Shown: piece by piece, positions 56,016 through 64,000 of the stretch | How the letters are laid out: each line of letters begins with the position of its first letter | Numbering within the stretch: the stretch's first letter is position 1 | Assembly (NCBI RefSeq): GCF_045062745.1 | Contig: NZ_JBJGED010000019.1 | Location: 62,001 to 126,000, forward strand | DNA: 64,000 bases | Reading direction: 5' to 3' | DNA from: Paenibacillus_AA sp045062745 | GTDB lineage: Bacteria; Bacillota; Bacilli; Paenibacillales; NBRC-103111 | The notes under the pieces: model-generated | What the model was told of the DNA's origin: nothing | The model's database searches: none | The model's input: only the letters and a program-made list of their open reading frames with translations | Translations under genes and position numbers: made by a program

Positions 56016-57176
56016 TCATTCAGATGAATCTGTCTCATCCCGCCGGCGCGGCGGCAGCGGGCCAAGATACTGCAGCAGCGCACACTCGATCCGCCCGTTG
56101 AACAGCTTGCGCTTCTTGTCCGCGGTCCGGCCGAAGTAATGCTCGAACTGCTTGCTCGGGCTCAGCACGAACGCGGACCATGTGTCGAGCCCGCTGTAGA
56201 CCGAGCCGAGCTGGCGGATGACGCGCTCGACCTCGTCGGAGGTGCCGATGCGCTCGCCGTATGGCGGATTCGTAATGAGGACGCCGTAGTCGCCCTCCGG
56301 CTTCCACCTGGCCACGGGCGCCTCGTAGAACGAGATTTCCTTGGCTAGGCCCGCGCCCTTGGCATTCGCAAGCGCGACCCCGATCGCCTCGCGGTCGATA
56401 TCGGAGCCGACGAGCTCGAGCGGCTCGTCGTCGCGCACGAGGTCGTACGCCTCTTCGCGCGCCTGGTCCCACAGCGCCTTCGGCAGCGCGTCCCACGCTT
56501 CGGCGTCGAAGGAGCGCCGGAGGCCCGGCGCCAAGTTCCAGCCGATCATCGCCGCCTCGATCGGGATCGTGCCCGACCCGCAGAACGGGTCGTGGAGCGG
56601 CCGGCCGGGCCGCCAACGGCTCAGCAGCACCATCGCGGCGGCCATCGTCTCCTTGAGCGGCGCTTCGGTCGCCTGCTTGCGGTAGCCGCGCTTGTGCAAG
56701 CTCCAGCCGGTCGTATCGAGCGTCAGCGTCGCGATGTCGTTCAAGAGCGTCACCTCGATGACGTAGCGCGGTCCGTTCTCCGGGAACCAGTCGGTCTGGT
56801 AGCGCATCTTCATCTTTTCCACGACGGCCTTCTTCACGATGCCTTGGCAGGCAGGGACGCTCGACAGCTGCGACTTGTGCGACCGGCCGTTGACCGGGAA
56901 CGTCCCGAGCTCGGGAATCCAGTCCGGCCAGGCGAGCGCCTTCGTGCCCTCGAACAGTTCGTCGAACGTCGTCGCCGGGAACTCGCCCATCTTGATGACG
57001 ATCCGATCCGCGGTGCGCAGCCACAGGTTCGCTCTGCAAATGCCGAGCAAATCGCTGCGGAAGGCGACCTTCCCGTTCTCCACGCTGACATCGGTATAGC
57101 CGAGATCCCGGACCTCCCGGGCTACCAAGGCTTCGAGCCCCATCGGGCATGTTGCGATCAGCTGTATGTGCTCCAT
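56016..57176 (-). CDS. THUMP domain class I rRNA methyltransferase (RlmL/YpsC-like)
   Basis: A 386-residue RNA methyltransferase. The N-terminal THUMP domain (about 45-160) binds RNA, and the C-terminal Rossmann domain has DPFCGSGTIPIEAAMIGW (SAM site) and ITNPPYGERI (NPPY catalytic motif). By family it should make N2-methylguanosine in 23S rRNA. It is divergent from the O-methyltransferase gene. Confidence 0.94.
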   Translation of the reverse strand: MEHIQLIATCPMGLEALVAREVRDLGYTDVSVENGKVAFRSDLLGICRANLWLRTADRIVIKMGEFPATTFDELFEGTKALAWPDWIPELGTFPVNGRSHKSQLSSVPACQGIVKKAVVEKMKMRYQTDWFPENGPRYVIEVTLLNDIATLTLDTTGWSLHKRGYRKQATEAPLKETMAAAMVLLSRWRPGRPLHDPFCGSGTIPIEAAMIGWNLAPGLRRSFDAEAWDALPKALWDQAREEAYDLVRDDEPLELVGSDIDREAIGVALANAKGAGLAKEISFYEAPVARWKPEGDYGVLITNPPYGERIGTSDEVERVIRQLGSVYSGLDTWSAFVLSPSKQFEHYFGRTADKKRKLFNGRIECALLQYLGPLPPRRRDETDSSE

Positions 57177-57347
57177 CTGTCTATATCCACTCCGTCCCGG
57201 TTTGCGATCCCCTGAGGGAAGTCATACAATTAAGTTTAGGCTAGTATTTATAGGCTAAGTATAGGCGAAATGACCAAGCGTTACAAATCAAACGGGCGGC
57301 CGGCGATGGACAGCTCGATCCACATTTTCGGAAGGGGAATCAGTAGA

Positions 57348-57992
57348 ATGACGGAACAGTTGACGGCGGAACAATATGCGGAAAGCTTATATGCGGAGGA
57401 TCCGATCCTTCGGATGGTCACGGAGGGCATCCGGGCGGCGGATATGCCGGAAATCTCGATCGCGCCGGGATACGGCCGACTGCTCACGTTGCTCGTGCGG
57501 ATGAGCGGGGCGAAGCGGGTGCTCGAGATCGGCGCACTCGGCGGATACAGCGGCATCTGTCTGGCGCGCGGGCTTGGGGAGACGGGGCGGGTCGTCTCGC
57601 TCGAGCTGAAGCCGGACTTCGCGGAGGTGGCGAAGCGGCATGTGACGGCCGCCGGGCTCGGCGACAAGGTCGAGTACCGGATCGGGGAAGCGCTCGACAG
57701 CCTGGACGCGCTGGAGCGGGAAGGCGCCCGGTTCGACCTTTACTTCATCGACGCGGACAAGGGCAACTACTTGAACTATTTGGAGCGGGCGATCCGCCTC
57801 GCGAACCCGGGTGCGATCATCGTCGGCGACAACGCGCTTATGCGCGGCCGGGTCGTCGACCCGAGCGTCACGTCGAACTCGGTGCAGGTGATGCGCCGGT
57901 TCAACGAGACGATCGCGACCGACCCGCGGCTCGAGAGCACGCTGCTGCCAGCGTACGACGGGCTGTGCATCGCGCGGGTGCGGACGCCGTAA
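57348..57992 (+). CDS. O-methyltransferase family 3 (SAM-dependent)
   Basis: A 214-residue catechol O-methyltransferase-like enzyme. Motifs: VLEIGALGGYSGICLARGL (SAM), VVSLELKPDFAEVAKRH, YFIDADKGNYLNYLE (metal site D) and GDNALMRGRV. The start is the Met of MTEQLTAEQYAES behind AAGGGGAA; longer starts have no site. In Bacilli such genes (TrmR/YrrM) methylate wobble 5-hydroxyuridine in tRNA; that is a possible role. Confidence 0.9.
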   Translation: MTEQLTAEQYAESLYAEDPILRMVTEGIRAADMPEISIAPGYGRLLTLLVRMSGAKRVLEIGALGGYSGICLARGLGETGRVVSLELKPDFAEVAKRHVTAAGLGDKVEYRIGEALDSLDALEREGARFDLYFIDADKGNYLNYLERAIRLANPGAIIVGDNALMRGRVVDPSVTSNSVQVMRRFNETIATDPRLESTLLPAYDGLCIARVRTP

Positions 57993-58056
57993 CGGCGGGT
58001 GTGTAAAAGCTGGAAGCTTTCGATCAACGGTCCCTACGGCGCGAGTCGGTTCGAAC

Positions 58057-58090
58057 ATGTATAGTATAGCCGTTCTGCTATACTATACAT
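58057..58090. promoter_or_regulatory. Perfect 14-bp inverted repeat upstream of the helicase-domain gene
   Basis: ATGTATAGTATAGC (58057-58070) and GCTATACTATACAT (58077-58090) are exact inverted arms around CGTTCT. It lies 17 nt ahead of the ATG at 58107, covering the likely -10 region (TATACT on each strand). It could be an operator or a leader hairpin. Confidence 0.7.
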
Positions 58091-58106
58091 CGGATAACCA
58101 GGAAGG

Positions 58107-58760
58107 ATGATTGCCCGTATGAACGTGATCGAAAAGCAAATCTCCGTCTCCTTGGAACCGGCCTTTGAAACCGAATACCTTGGGCTTTTGAACGAATACT
58201 TTGCCGCTTCGGAGCGGAACGGCCGGGCTTCCTCCATCCACGAGAAAAAGAAACTGATGGCGGTCAAAGAGGAAATGGCTCGGTTATGCAACATGAATCC
58301 GCAGAAAATAAACATGCTGAAGGCGGTCATCCAAGAGGTCCGGGACTCCAGGGAAAAACTGATCGTGTTGACCAAGTCGAATGCGGTGGCGAATGAATTG
58401 CTGGGGGAGCTTGCCGCGGATGAGGAGATGGAAGGTGTTCTCCTGCTGCATGCACAGATGTCCATCCATGAAGTGAATCAGATCCATGACCGGTTTAACA
58501 AGAGTCCTAGATCAACGGTCCTGCTCGTTACGGATGCGGTCAATACGGGACTGGATTTTACCGCGGCCAACCATCTGCTGCACTACGATTATCCGATCCG
58601 CTATAATGAAATGATTCAACGCAACCTGCGGATTACGAAGCAAACTTCTCCTCACAGCCAAGCTACGATCTACTACCTTGTAACGACGGGTAAAATCGAC
58701 GATTTCGATTATCGGGAATGCAGGAGTGAAAAAGAAGGGATCGAAGCGGTAAGCTCGTAA
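58107..58760 (+). CDS. Solitary superfamily 2 helicase C-terminal domain protein
   Basis: A 217-residue protein matching only the second RecA-like lobe of SNF2/SF2 helicases: REKLIVLTKSNAVANELL (motif IV region), VLLVTDAVNTGLDFTAANHL (motif V) and NEMIQRNLRITKQ (motif VI, Q-R-x-x-R). The ATP-binding first lobe (Walker A, DExx) is absent and no such frame lies upstream, where the O-methyltransferase gene ends at 57992. The N-terminal 80 residues are helical. It could be a decayed helicase or a deliberate regulator. The start may be 58107 or 58119. It has its own inverted repeat upstream and a terminator downstream. Confidence 0.75.
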   Translation: MIARMNVIEKQISVSLEPAFETEYLGLLNEYFAASERNGRASSIHEKKKLMAVKEEMARLCNMNPQKINMLKAVIQEVRDSREKLIVLTKSNAVANELLGELAADEEMEGVLLLHAQMSIHEVNQIHDRFNKSPRSTVLLVTDAVNTGLDFTAANHLLHYDYPIRYNEMIQRNLRITKQTSPHSQATIYYLVTTGKIDDFDYRECRSEKEGIEAVSS

Positions 58761-58785
58761 GGATAATGTGGAATTGAATACAGCG

Positions 58786-58820
58786 AAAAGGAGCTTGCCG
58801 TGGGCAAGCTCCTTTTTTCT
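58786..58820 (+). terminator. Terminator of the helicase-domain gene
   Basis: AAAAGGAGCTTGCC pairs perfectly with GGCAAGCTCCTTTT around GTG, followed by TTCTGG. Confidence 0.88.
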
Positions 58821-58938
58821 GGCGAATAAGAGGGAACGTAGCTCTTGCGACCAGTTGTCGGATTGGTTAGTAAAGCGATGTTAACAAATAGTTTAGCAAT
58901 CTTTACATATTAGGCGCGACTTTGCTGCATAGTGGCCG

Positions 58939-59077
58939 ATTGTAAGGCAAAGTTCCGTTAATGGTAAACTCGGCTTTATTATTAACGGAGGATAGGTTTA
59001 CAATTTGCTCTAAACGTCACGATTCTACGCTGAAGTTGTAAGATTAGGTTTACAATTTGTAAGTTTCGCCTTACAAC
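58939..59077. repeat. Intergenic nested repeats with TTGTAAGGC and TAGGTTTACAATTTG words
   Basis: TAGGTTTACAATTTG occurs twice in direct orientation (58993-59007, 59045-59059). TTGTAAGGC (58940-58948) is inverted at 59068-59076. CCGTTAAT and ATTAACGG form another inverted pair. The 58821-59154 gap has no gene. The pattern suggests a palindromic repeat family of the type seen at 24.2 kb and 43.5 kb, but with different words. Confidence 0.5.
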
Positions 59078-59154
59078 GACGGCACACAAGTACAGACGCT
59101 CCTCTGCCAGGGTTCTGGGCACTGCGGTGCGGCGGAATCGGAATCAGCACGGGC

Positions 59155-59622
59155 TTACTCCGCCCCCGACCCCGTCGCCGGCAAATAAATGCGCAGCGTC
59201 ACAGTACCCTGCGCGTCGTCCCGTCCCGTCTCTTCGACGGTCCAGAACGGGGACAGCGACTCGCGGAGCCGTGAAGCATCGGACAGCGACAACATCAGTC
59301 CCTCAATGCGGTCCGGCAGGTTCGGGTAGTCTCGCTCGCGCATCCGGCCGAAGCGGATGCCGATGTAATACTTCATGCCATTGATCGTGTTGAACGTGAT
59401 CTGATAGCCTTCGCGAACCGCCCGTTCGAACGATTCCGGCTGCGTGGCCGCGTAGTCAATCAGGTTGCCGAACTCGAGCTCGCCCGGGGCGATAGAGGCG
59501 AACGGCTCGGGCGAGCCTGCCGACGCGAGCCGGATCAGCTCGTCGTCGCTCATGCCCGAGGTGCGGGCGGCTTCGATCAGGATGGCGGTGTTTTGCGATA
59601 CTTTTGCGCGGTTAGGCGACAT
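59155..59622 (-). CDS. Conserved hypothetical protein (155 aa)
   Basis: A 155-residue soluble protein. The middle part (ESFERAVREGYQITFNTING, then MKYYIGIRFGRMRERDYPNL) looks like a small alpha/beta fold. I recognise no domain. It lies 63 nt downstream of oppF on the same strand, so it may be the last gene of the peptide transporter operon. GAGGAGGAG is 8 nt ahead of the ATG. Confidence 0.65.
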   Translation of the reverse strand: MSPNRAKVSQNTAILIEAARTSGMSDDELIRLASAGSPEPFASIAPGELEFGNLIDYAATQPESFERAVREGYQITFNTINGMKYYIGIRFGRMRERDYPNLPDRIEGLMLSLSDASRLRESLSPFWTVEETGRDDAQGTVTLRIYLPATGSGAE

Positions 59623-59640
59623 ACGCTAGCTCCTCCTCTC

Positions 59641-59682
59641 ACTAGACTTCTCTCACCAGACTTCTCTCACCAGGTCTCTCCC
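59641..59682 (-). repeat. Three tandem 14-bp repeats ahead of the hypothetical gene
   Basis: ACTAGACTTCTCTC, ACCAGACTTCTCTC and ACCAGGTCTCTCCC lie end to end between the oppF stop and the next start. Read on the minus strand each contains GAGAGAAG or GGGAGAGA, weak ribosome-binding-like words, and the real site GAGGAGG follows. The arrangement copies that at 18.4 kb. Confidence 0.75.
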
Positions 59683-59685
59683 CAA

Positions 59686-60711
59686 TTATTCGTCCTTATC
59701 GAATAAATGGCAAGCCACATAGTGGCCGGGCGCGATCTCCTTCATCCGCGGGGTGTCCTCGGCGCACACGCCCATCGCGTGCGGGCAGCGCGTCCGGAAC
59801 TTGCAGCCGGACGGCGGCGAGAGCGGGCTCGGCATGTCGCCGCCGAGCACGATGCGCTCGCGGCGCACGGCGCGGGGATCGGGCACCGGGATCGACGACA
59901 GCAGCGCCTGCGTGTACGGGTGCGCGGGATGCTCGTACAGCTCGTCGCTATCGGCCACCTCGACGAGGCCGCCCAAGTACATGACGCCTATCCGGTCGGA
60001 GATGTGGCGCACCATCGACAGATCGTGGGCGATGAACAAGTACGTCAGCCCGAGCTCGGCCTGCAGGTCCTCAAGCATGTTGACGACCTGAGCCTGCACG
60101 GACACGTCGAGCGCCGAGATCGGCTCGTCGCATAGGACGAACTCCGGCTTCGCCGCAAGCGCGCGGGCGATGCTGATCCGCTGCCGCTGGCCGCCGCTGA
60201 ATTCGTGCGGGTACCGGTCGGCATGCTCCCGCTTGAGCCCCACCTTCTCGAGCAGCTCATAGATGACGTCGCGGCGCTCCCGAGCCGGGTACACCCGGTG
60301 AATGTCGATCGGCTCGCCGATCAGCTCCGTGACCGTCAGCACCGGATTCAGCGAGGAATACGGGTCCTGGAATATCGCCTGCATCCGGCGGCGGTACGGC
60401 TTGAGCCCCTTCTCCGGCATATGCGTCAAGTCCTGGCCGTCATAGACGATCTCGCCGCCGGACACATCGTACAGCCGGATGACGCTGCGGCCAGTCGTGG
60501 ACTTGCCGGACCCCGACTCGCCGACGAGACCGAATGTCTCGCCGCGGCGAATGTCGAAGCTCACGTCATCGACGGCGCGCACTTCCTCCAACGTCCGGCC
60601 GAAGAAGCTCTTTTTCGCCGGGAAATATTTTTTCAGGTGGCGCACGCTTACGAGGGGGCTTTGCGGCACGGCAGGCTCATGCTCGTGCTCAAGCTTAAGC
60701 TCTTTACTCAT
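59686..60711 (-). CDS. oppF: Oligopeptide ABC transporter ATP-binding protein
   Basis: A 341-residue cytosolic ATPase. Walker A GESGSGKSTTGRS, Q-loop FQDPYSSLNP, signature EFSGGQRQRISIARAL, Walker B FVLCDEPISALD and H-loop FIAHDLSMV are all intact. The C-terminal oligo_HPY segment has four cysteines (CKFRTRCPHAMGVC), a likely Fe-S or metal site of the OppD/OppF type. It overlaps oppD by 8 nt and is the last transporter gene. Confidence 0.95.
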   Translation of the reverse strand: MSKELKLEHEHEPAVPQSPLVSVRHLKKYFPAKKSFFGRTLEEVRAVDDVSFDIRRGETFGLVGESGSGKSTTGRSVIRLYDVSGGEIVYDGQDLTHMPEKGLKPYRRRMQAIFQDPYSSLNPVLTVTELIGEPIDIHRVYPARERRDVIYELLEKVGLKREHADRYPHEFSGGQRQRISIARALAAKPEFVLCDEPISALDVSVQAQVVNMLEDLQAELGLTYLFIAHDLSMVRHISDRIGVMYLGGLVEVADSDELYEHPAHPYTQALLSSIPVPDPRAVRRERIVLGGDMPSPLSPPSGCKFRTRCPHAMGVCAEDTPRMKEIAPGHYVACHLFDKDE

Positions 60712-61705
60712 CCGAATCTCCCCCTTTCTCCTTCACGCGCTCGTCGAGCAGCCAGCACAACGACCGATGGTCCGGTCCGGCGTCGAAGTAAGGCGGGCGC
60801 TCCGAGCAAATGTCCATCGTGTGCGGACAGCGTCCGGCGAACGGGCAGCCCGTCGGCGGGTGCAGCAGGTCGGGCGGCGTCCCCTCGATCGGGACGAGCC
60901 GTTCGCGCGAGCCCTTGTGAACCCGCGGCAGCGAGCGAAGCAGGCCGTGCGTGTACGGATGCTTCGGGTTGTAGAAGATGTCGTCCACGGGACCCTCCTC
61001 CATGACGAGCCCTCCGTACATAACGACGACACGGGTGCAAATCTGCGCCACGACGCCGAGGTCGTGGGTGATGAGCAGAATCGCCGTTTCCGTTTTCTGC
61101 TGCAGCTCCTTCATCAGCTCCAGGATTTGCGCCTGGATCGTCACGTCGAGCGCGGTCGTCGGCTCGTCCGCGATGAGCAGCTCCGGCTCGCACGACAGCG
61201 CCATCGCGATGACGACGCGCTGCCGCATCCCGCCGCTGAACTCGTGCGGGTATTGCTTCATCCGCGCTTCGGGCGAAGAGATGCCGACCAGCCGGAGCAG
61301 CTCGACGGCGCGCGCCTCGGCCTGGCGCTGGCTCAGCTTCCGATGTCGCACGAGCACCTCGGTCAGCTGGCCGCCGATCGTGCGCACCGGATTGAGCGAC
61401 GTCATCGGATCCTGGAAGATCATCGCGATCCGATTGCCGCGAATGCGGCGCAGCTCTTTTTCCGGCTTGCTTAGCAAGTCCTCGCCGTCGAAGAGCACGC
61501 GGCCGCCCAGCACGCGCCCCGGCGGAGGGAGGAGGGAGAGGATCGACTTCGCGGTGATGCTTTTGCCGCTGCCGGACTCTCCCACGATGCCCACCACTTC
61601 TCCTTTCGCGATGCGGAAGCTGACGCCCCGTACGGCTTGCACTTCACCCGCGCGGGTGAAAAACGAAGTTTTCAAATCTTGTACGTCCAAGAGCGGTTTG
61701 CCCAT
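60704..61705 (-). CDS. oppD: Oligopeptide ABC transporter ATP-binding protein
   Basis: A 333-residue partner ATPase. Walker A GESGSGKSITAKS, Q-loop FQDPMTSLNP, signature EFSGGMRQRVVIAMAL, Walker B LLIADEPTTALD and H-loop LLITHDLGVV are present, followed by the Cys-containing HPY tail CPFAGRCPHTMDICSERPP. It begins 17 nt after oppC. Confidence 0.95.
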   Translation of the reverse strand: MGKPLLDVQDLKTSFFTRAGEVQAVRGVSFRIAKGEVVGIVGESGSGKSITAKSILSLLPPPGRVLGGRVLFDGEDLLSKPEKELRRIRGNRIAMIFQDPMTSLNPVRTIGGQLTEVLVRHRKLSQRQAEARAVELLRLVGISSPEARMKQYPHEFSGGMRQRVVIAMALSCEPELLIADEPTTALDVTIQAQILELMKELQQKTETAILLITHDLGVVAQICTRVVVMYGGLVMEEGPVDDIFYNPKHPYTHGLLRSLPRVHKGSRERLVPIEGTPPDLLHPPTGCPFAGRCPHTMDICSERPPYFDAGPDHRSLCWLLDERVKEKGGDSDE

Positions 61706-61722
61706 TTGAGCGTGCCTCCTTT

Positions 61723-62568
61723 CTACCTCTGGTTCACCCTAGGCTCAAACGCGATACGGAGCAAATCGCCCAGAACGTTGAAGCTGAGCACCGTAAGCAA
61801 AATGAAGATGCCCGGGAACAAGGCGAGATGCGGCGCTTCGCCGATATAGCCCTGCGCGTTGTTCAGCATGCTGCCCCAAGACGAGTTCGGCTGTTGAATG
61901 CCGAGCCCGAGGAAGCTGAGCGACGATTCCATAAGAATCGCCGTCGCGATATTGATCGTTGCCGCTACGATAACCGTAGAGATGATGTTCGGAAAAATGT
62001 GCATCGTTACCGTCTTGAACGCGCTCTGCCCCGACACCTTGGCGTACAGCACATACTCGCGCTCTTTGATCGACAACGTCTCGGCCCGCACGAGCCGGGC
62101 GATGTTCATCCATGTGAGCAAGCCGATGATCAGAATGATGTTCTGAATGCCGGGCTTGAAATAAACGCTGATGATCAGCATGATCAGGAACGAAGGCACA
62201 GACATGAAAATATCGACGAGCCGCATCAATAGAGCGTCAACCCGGCCTCCGGCGTAGCCGCTGATCGTGCCGATGGCCGTCCCGACGACGGTGGCGATCA
62301 GCATAGCGAGAAAGGCGACGGAGAGCGAGATGCGGCCGCCGTACAGCGCACGGGTGAAGTAATCGCGCCCGTAGTCGTCCGTGCCGAACCAGTGGCTCGC
62401 ATTCGGAGCCTGCAGCCGGTCCTGCACGACGATCTGATTCGGGTCGTACGGACTCAGGAAAGCGAGGATCGACGCGATCAAAAACAGTGCGAGCAGGCCG
62501 AGGGCGACGAAACCGATTTTGCGCAGCAGCAAGCCGCGGAGCAGATTGTCCCAGATTCGTTTGTTCAT
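61723..62568 (-). CDS. oppC: Oligopeptide ABC transporter permease
   Basis: A 281-residue permease with an N-terminal OppC-type extension and six helices. The periplasm-like loop has RLQAPNASHWFGTDDYGRDYFTR split around the family motif FGTDDYGRD, and the EAA loop toward the ATPases is RLVRAETLSIKEREYVLYAK. It lies 6 nt from oppB. Confidence 0.95.
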   Translation of the reverse strand: MNKRIWDNLLRGLLLRKIGFVALGLLALFLIASILAFLSPYDPNQIVVQDRLQAPNASHWFGTDDYGRDYFTRALYGGRISLSVAFLAMLIATVVGTAIGTISGYAGGRVDALLMRLVDIFMSVPSFLIMLIISVYFKPGIQNIILIIGLLTWMNIARLVRAETLSIKEREYVLYAKVSGQSAFKTVTMHIFPNIISTVIVAATINIATAILMESSLSFLGLGIQQPNSSWGSMLNNAQGYIGEAPHLALFPGIFILLTVLSFNVLGDLLRIAFEPRVNQR

Positions 62569-62574
62569 CTCGCG

Positions 62575-63522
62575 TCACCCCCCTGCCTTAATGCGCGGAT
62601 CGGCTACCGTGTAGAGCAGGTCGGCGACCAAGTTGCCGATTACGAGCATGATGGAGGTGAGCAGCGTGATGACCATAATGATCGGATAGTCGAACCCGAA
62701 CATCGCGGACACCCCGAACGAACCCATCCCCGGCCACGAGAATACGGTCTCGGTAATGATGGCGCCGGCGACCAGCTCGGGCAGCGACAGCCCCAGGATC
62801 GTAATGACGGGCAGGAGCACATTCTTCAGCACATGCCGGAACAGCACTTCCCGCTTCGAAGAGCCATAGGCGTACTGAAGCTGCACATAATCCTCCCGAA
62901 GCTGGCCGATCGTATTGGAGCGAATATAGCGCATGAAGACGGCGAAATTGGCGAAGCTGAGCACGATGCATGGGAGAATCCCATGCTTCAGGATGTCCCA
63001 GATTGAACTAACCCCGATCGTTCGCATGCCTAGACTGGGCAGCAGATGCAGCTGGATGGCGAATACGTAGATGAGCAGCATGGCGAACCAGAAGCTCGGA
63101 ATCGAGATGCCGATATAAGAAATAAAGTTCATTATCTTATCGATCCACCGGTTCGGATTTGCTCCAGACAGCAGCCCTAGCGGGATGGCAAAGATGAGAG
63201 AGACGACAAGCGCCGCCCCCGTCAACCCGGCGGTAGCAGGAAGCCGCTCCAGCACCTGGTCCAGCACGGGCCGGTGATTGATGAGCGAATAGCCGAGGTT
63301 CCCCTGCAGCGCATTGCCGAGCCATAGGAAATATTGCACATAAGCCGGCTTGTCGAGGCCGAGGTTATGGCGAATGCGTTCGACGTCCTCCGGGCTCATG
63401 TTCGGAGTGACGAACGTCTGCACCGGATCGCCCGGCGCCAGCTTGATCAGCGCGAACGCTAAGATAGAGATGAAGATCAGCATTGGGATAGCCTGCAGCA
63501 GTCTTCGGAGAATTAATGAGTT
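62575..63522 (-). CDS. oppB: Oligopeptide ABC transporter permease
   Basis: A 315-residue permease with six helices. The start is the Met of MNSLILRRLLQAIPM behind GGAGGGA; the frame extends 11 codons further without a site. The EAA loop is RSNTIGQLREDYVQLQYAYG and the C-terminus GNLVADLLYTVADPRIK is typical of the DppB/OppB family. Confidence 0.95.
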   Translation of the reverse strand, partial: NSLILRRLLQAIPMLIFISILAFALIKLAPGDPVQTFVTPNMSPEDVERIRHNLGLDKPAYVQYFLWLGNALQGNLGYSLINHRPVLDQVLERLPATAGLTGAALVVSLIFAIPLGLLSGANPNRWIDKIMNFISYIGISIPSFWFAMLLIYVFAIQLHLLPSLGMRTIGVSSIWDILKHGILPCIVLSFANFAVFMRYIRSNTIGQLREDYVQLQYAYGSSKREVLFRHVLKNVLLPVITILGLSLPELVAGAIITETVFSWPGMGSFGVSAMFGFDYPIIMVITLLTSIMLVIGNLVADLLYTVADPRIKAGG

Positions 63523-63568
63523 CATCGGCGTCCCTCCAGCATAGTAGCGGGCCACGAATCAGGAAGCG

Positions 63569-63605
63569 AAAATAAGCTGATGCGCGATCAGCTTATTCTC
63601 GCTTG
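63569..63605 (-). terminator. Attenuating hairpin between the binding protein and oppB genes
   Basis: On the plus strand GCGAAAATAAGCTGAT and ATCAGCTTATTCTCGC pair around GCGCG with one mismatch. There is no T-run. Such hairpins between a binding protein gene and its permease genes often protect the upstream message or reduce read-through. Confidence 0.65.
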
Positions 63606-63630
63606 GCCGTGATTCGATTACAACCACGTA

Positions 63631-64000
63631 TTACTTGACGTACAGCTTGTTCAGGTTCTCAAACATAACGACCGGCTTCGTGACCGCTTCCTTCAAGCCT
63701 TCGTACTTTTTGTCAATCGCGATGATCGACTTCGTGTAAGCGATCGGGTAGAAGAGGCTCTCGTCCGCGATCTGCTGTTGGATTTTCTTGTACAGGTCGC
63801 CGCGTTTCGCCGTATCGGTCTCGACCGCCGCCTTGGACCAGAGGGCGTCGAAGTCTTTGTTGTTGTAGTGCGAGTAGTTGTAAGCTTCCGTGCTCATGAA
63901 CAGCGACTTGTACGCATCCGGCTCATACCCCATGATGTAGCCGCCGAGCGACAGCTCGAAATCGGTATTCTTCATGTTCGTCGACTTTTGGCTGTAAGCT
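63631..64000 (-). CDS. Oligopeptide ABC transporter substrate-binding protein (5' partial)
   Basis: Only the last 122 codons are inside the window; the frame continues past the right edge. The visible part (FELSLGGYIMGYEPDAYKSL, then DALWSKAAVETDTAKRGDLY, QQIADESLFYPIAY) is the C-terminal lobe of family 5 peptide-binding proteins. The gene comes first in the order binding protein, oppB, oppC, oppD, oppF, which is the usual one. About 108 nt separate it from oppB; CGAGAATAAGCTGATC and GATCAGCTTATTTTCG around GCGC there form an inverted repeat that may act as a partial terminator to raise the level of binding protein. Confidence 0.9.
   Translation of the reverse strand, partial: AYSQKSTNMKNTDFELSLGGYIMGYEPDAYKSLFMSTEAYNYSHYNNKDFDALWSKAAVETDTAKRGDLYKKIQQQIADESLFYPIAYTKSIIAIDKKYEGLKEAVTKPVVMFENLNKLYVK

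Noticed and set aside
56035..57150. Second minus-strand open frame overlapping the rRNA methyltransferase gene
   Set aside because: Out-of-frame shadow with Arg-rich product; the methyltransferase frame has all motifs.

Overview
The window is a chromosomal stretch of a spore-forming Gram-positive bacterium, most likely a member of the Paenibacillaceae such as Paenibacillus or Cohnella. The evidence is the mix of high-GC Bacillus-type genes (LipL, a PdaA-like deacetylase, a YtxG/YtxH pair, glutamate racemase, a LysM plus M14 endopeptidase, an AI-2E family permease), a large S-layer-anchored surface protein, many AraC and TetR regulators, and frequent GTG/TTG starts behind strong GGAGG sites. 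This is an inference from gene content; no rRNA lies in the window.

Layout. 0-5 kb: the end of an ECF41/SigJ-type sigma factor and a 1400-residue secreted YVTN-propeller/SLH protein. 5-12.2 kb: a lower-GC accessory stretch with a TetR-MFS efflux pair, a PhyH dioxygenase with an AraC regulator, a true tRNA-Ala(GGC), two decayed copies of that tRNA in the same orientation, and a large serine recombinase. 12-24 kb: flavodoxin-fold oxidoreductase with AraC regulator, ilvD, mobA, several small genes, an FeS-type regulator, KDPG aldolase, and a selenium operon (selD and the tRNA 2-selenouridine synthase gene). 24-38 kb: a phosphodiester glycosidase, a GGDEF-EAL protein, and a cell-wall group (class A PBP, polysaccharide deacetylase, serine beta-lactamase-like protein, racE, LysM-M14 endopeptidase) with small membrane proteins. 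38-43 kb: a cyclic-di-GMP-I riboswitch in front of an unknown 96-residue protein, a cytochrome b/molybdoenzyme fusion, lipL, and a TetR-SDR divergent pair. 44.8-49.7 kb: the complete pyruvate dehydrogenase operon. 50-59 kb: a DHH phosphoesterase, a sugar-binding lipoprotein with two AraC regulators, DppA, NUDIX, two methyltransferases, and a solitary helicase C-terminal domain. 59.7-64 kb: an oligopeptide ABC transporter operon read leftward, cut by the window end.

How the genes fit together. LipL at 40.7 kb is needed to lipoylate the E2 encoded at 47 kb. The GGDEF-EAL protein at 26 kb handles the ligand of the riboswitch at 38.7 kb. mobA at 16 kb and the molybdoenzyme at 39 kb share the molybdenum cofactor theme. 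SelD supplies selenophosphate to its neighbour. The cell-wall group builds, trims and recycles peptidoglycan, and the DppA and Opp genes handle peptides.

The observations most worth a second look are the c-di-GMP riboswitch with its uncharacterised target gene, the tRNA-Ala-derived repeats in the accessory stretch, the solitary helicase domain behind a perfect 14-bp inverted repeat, the cytochrome b-molybdoprotein fusion with an internal twin-arginine motif, several families of intergenic palindromic repeats, and short tandem repeats placed between genes just ahead of ribosome binding sites.
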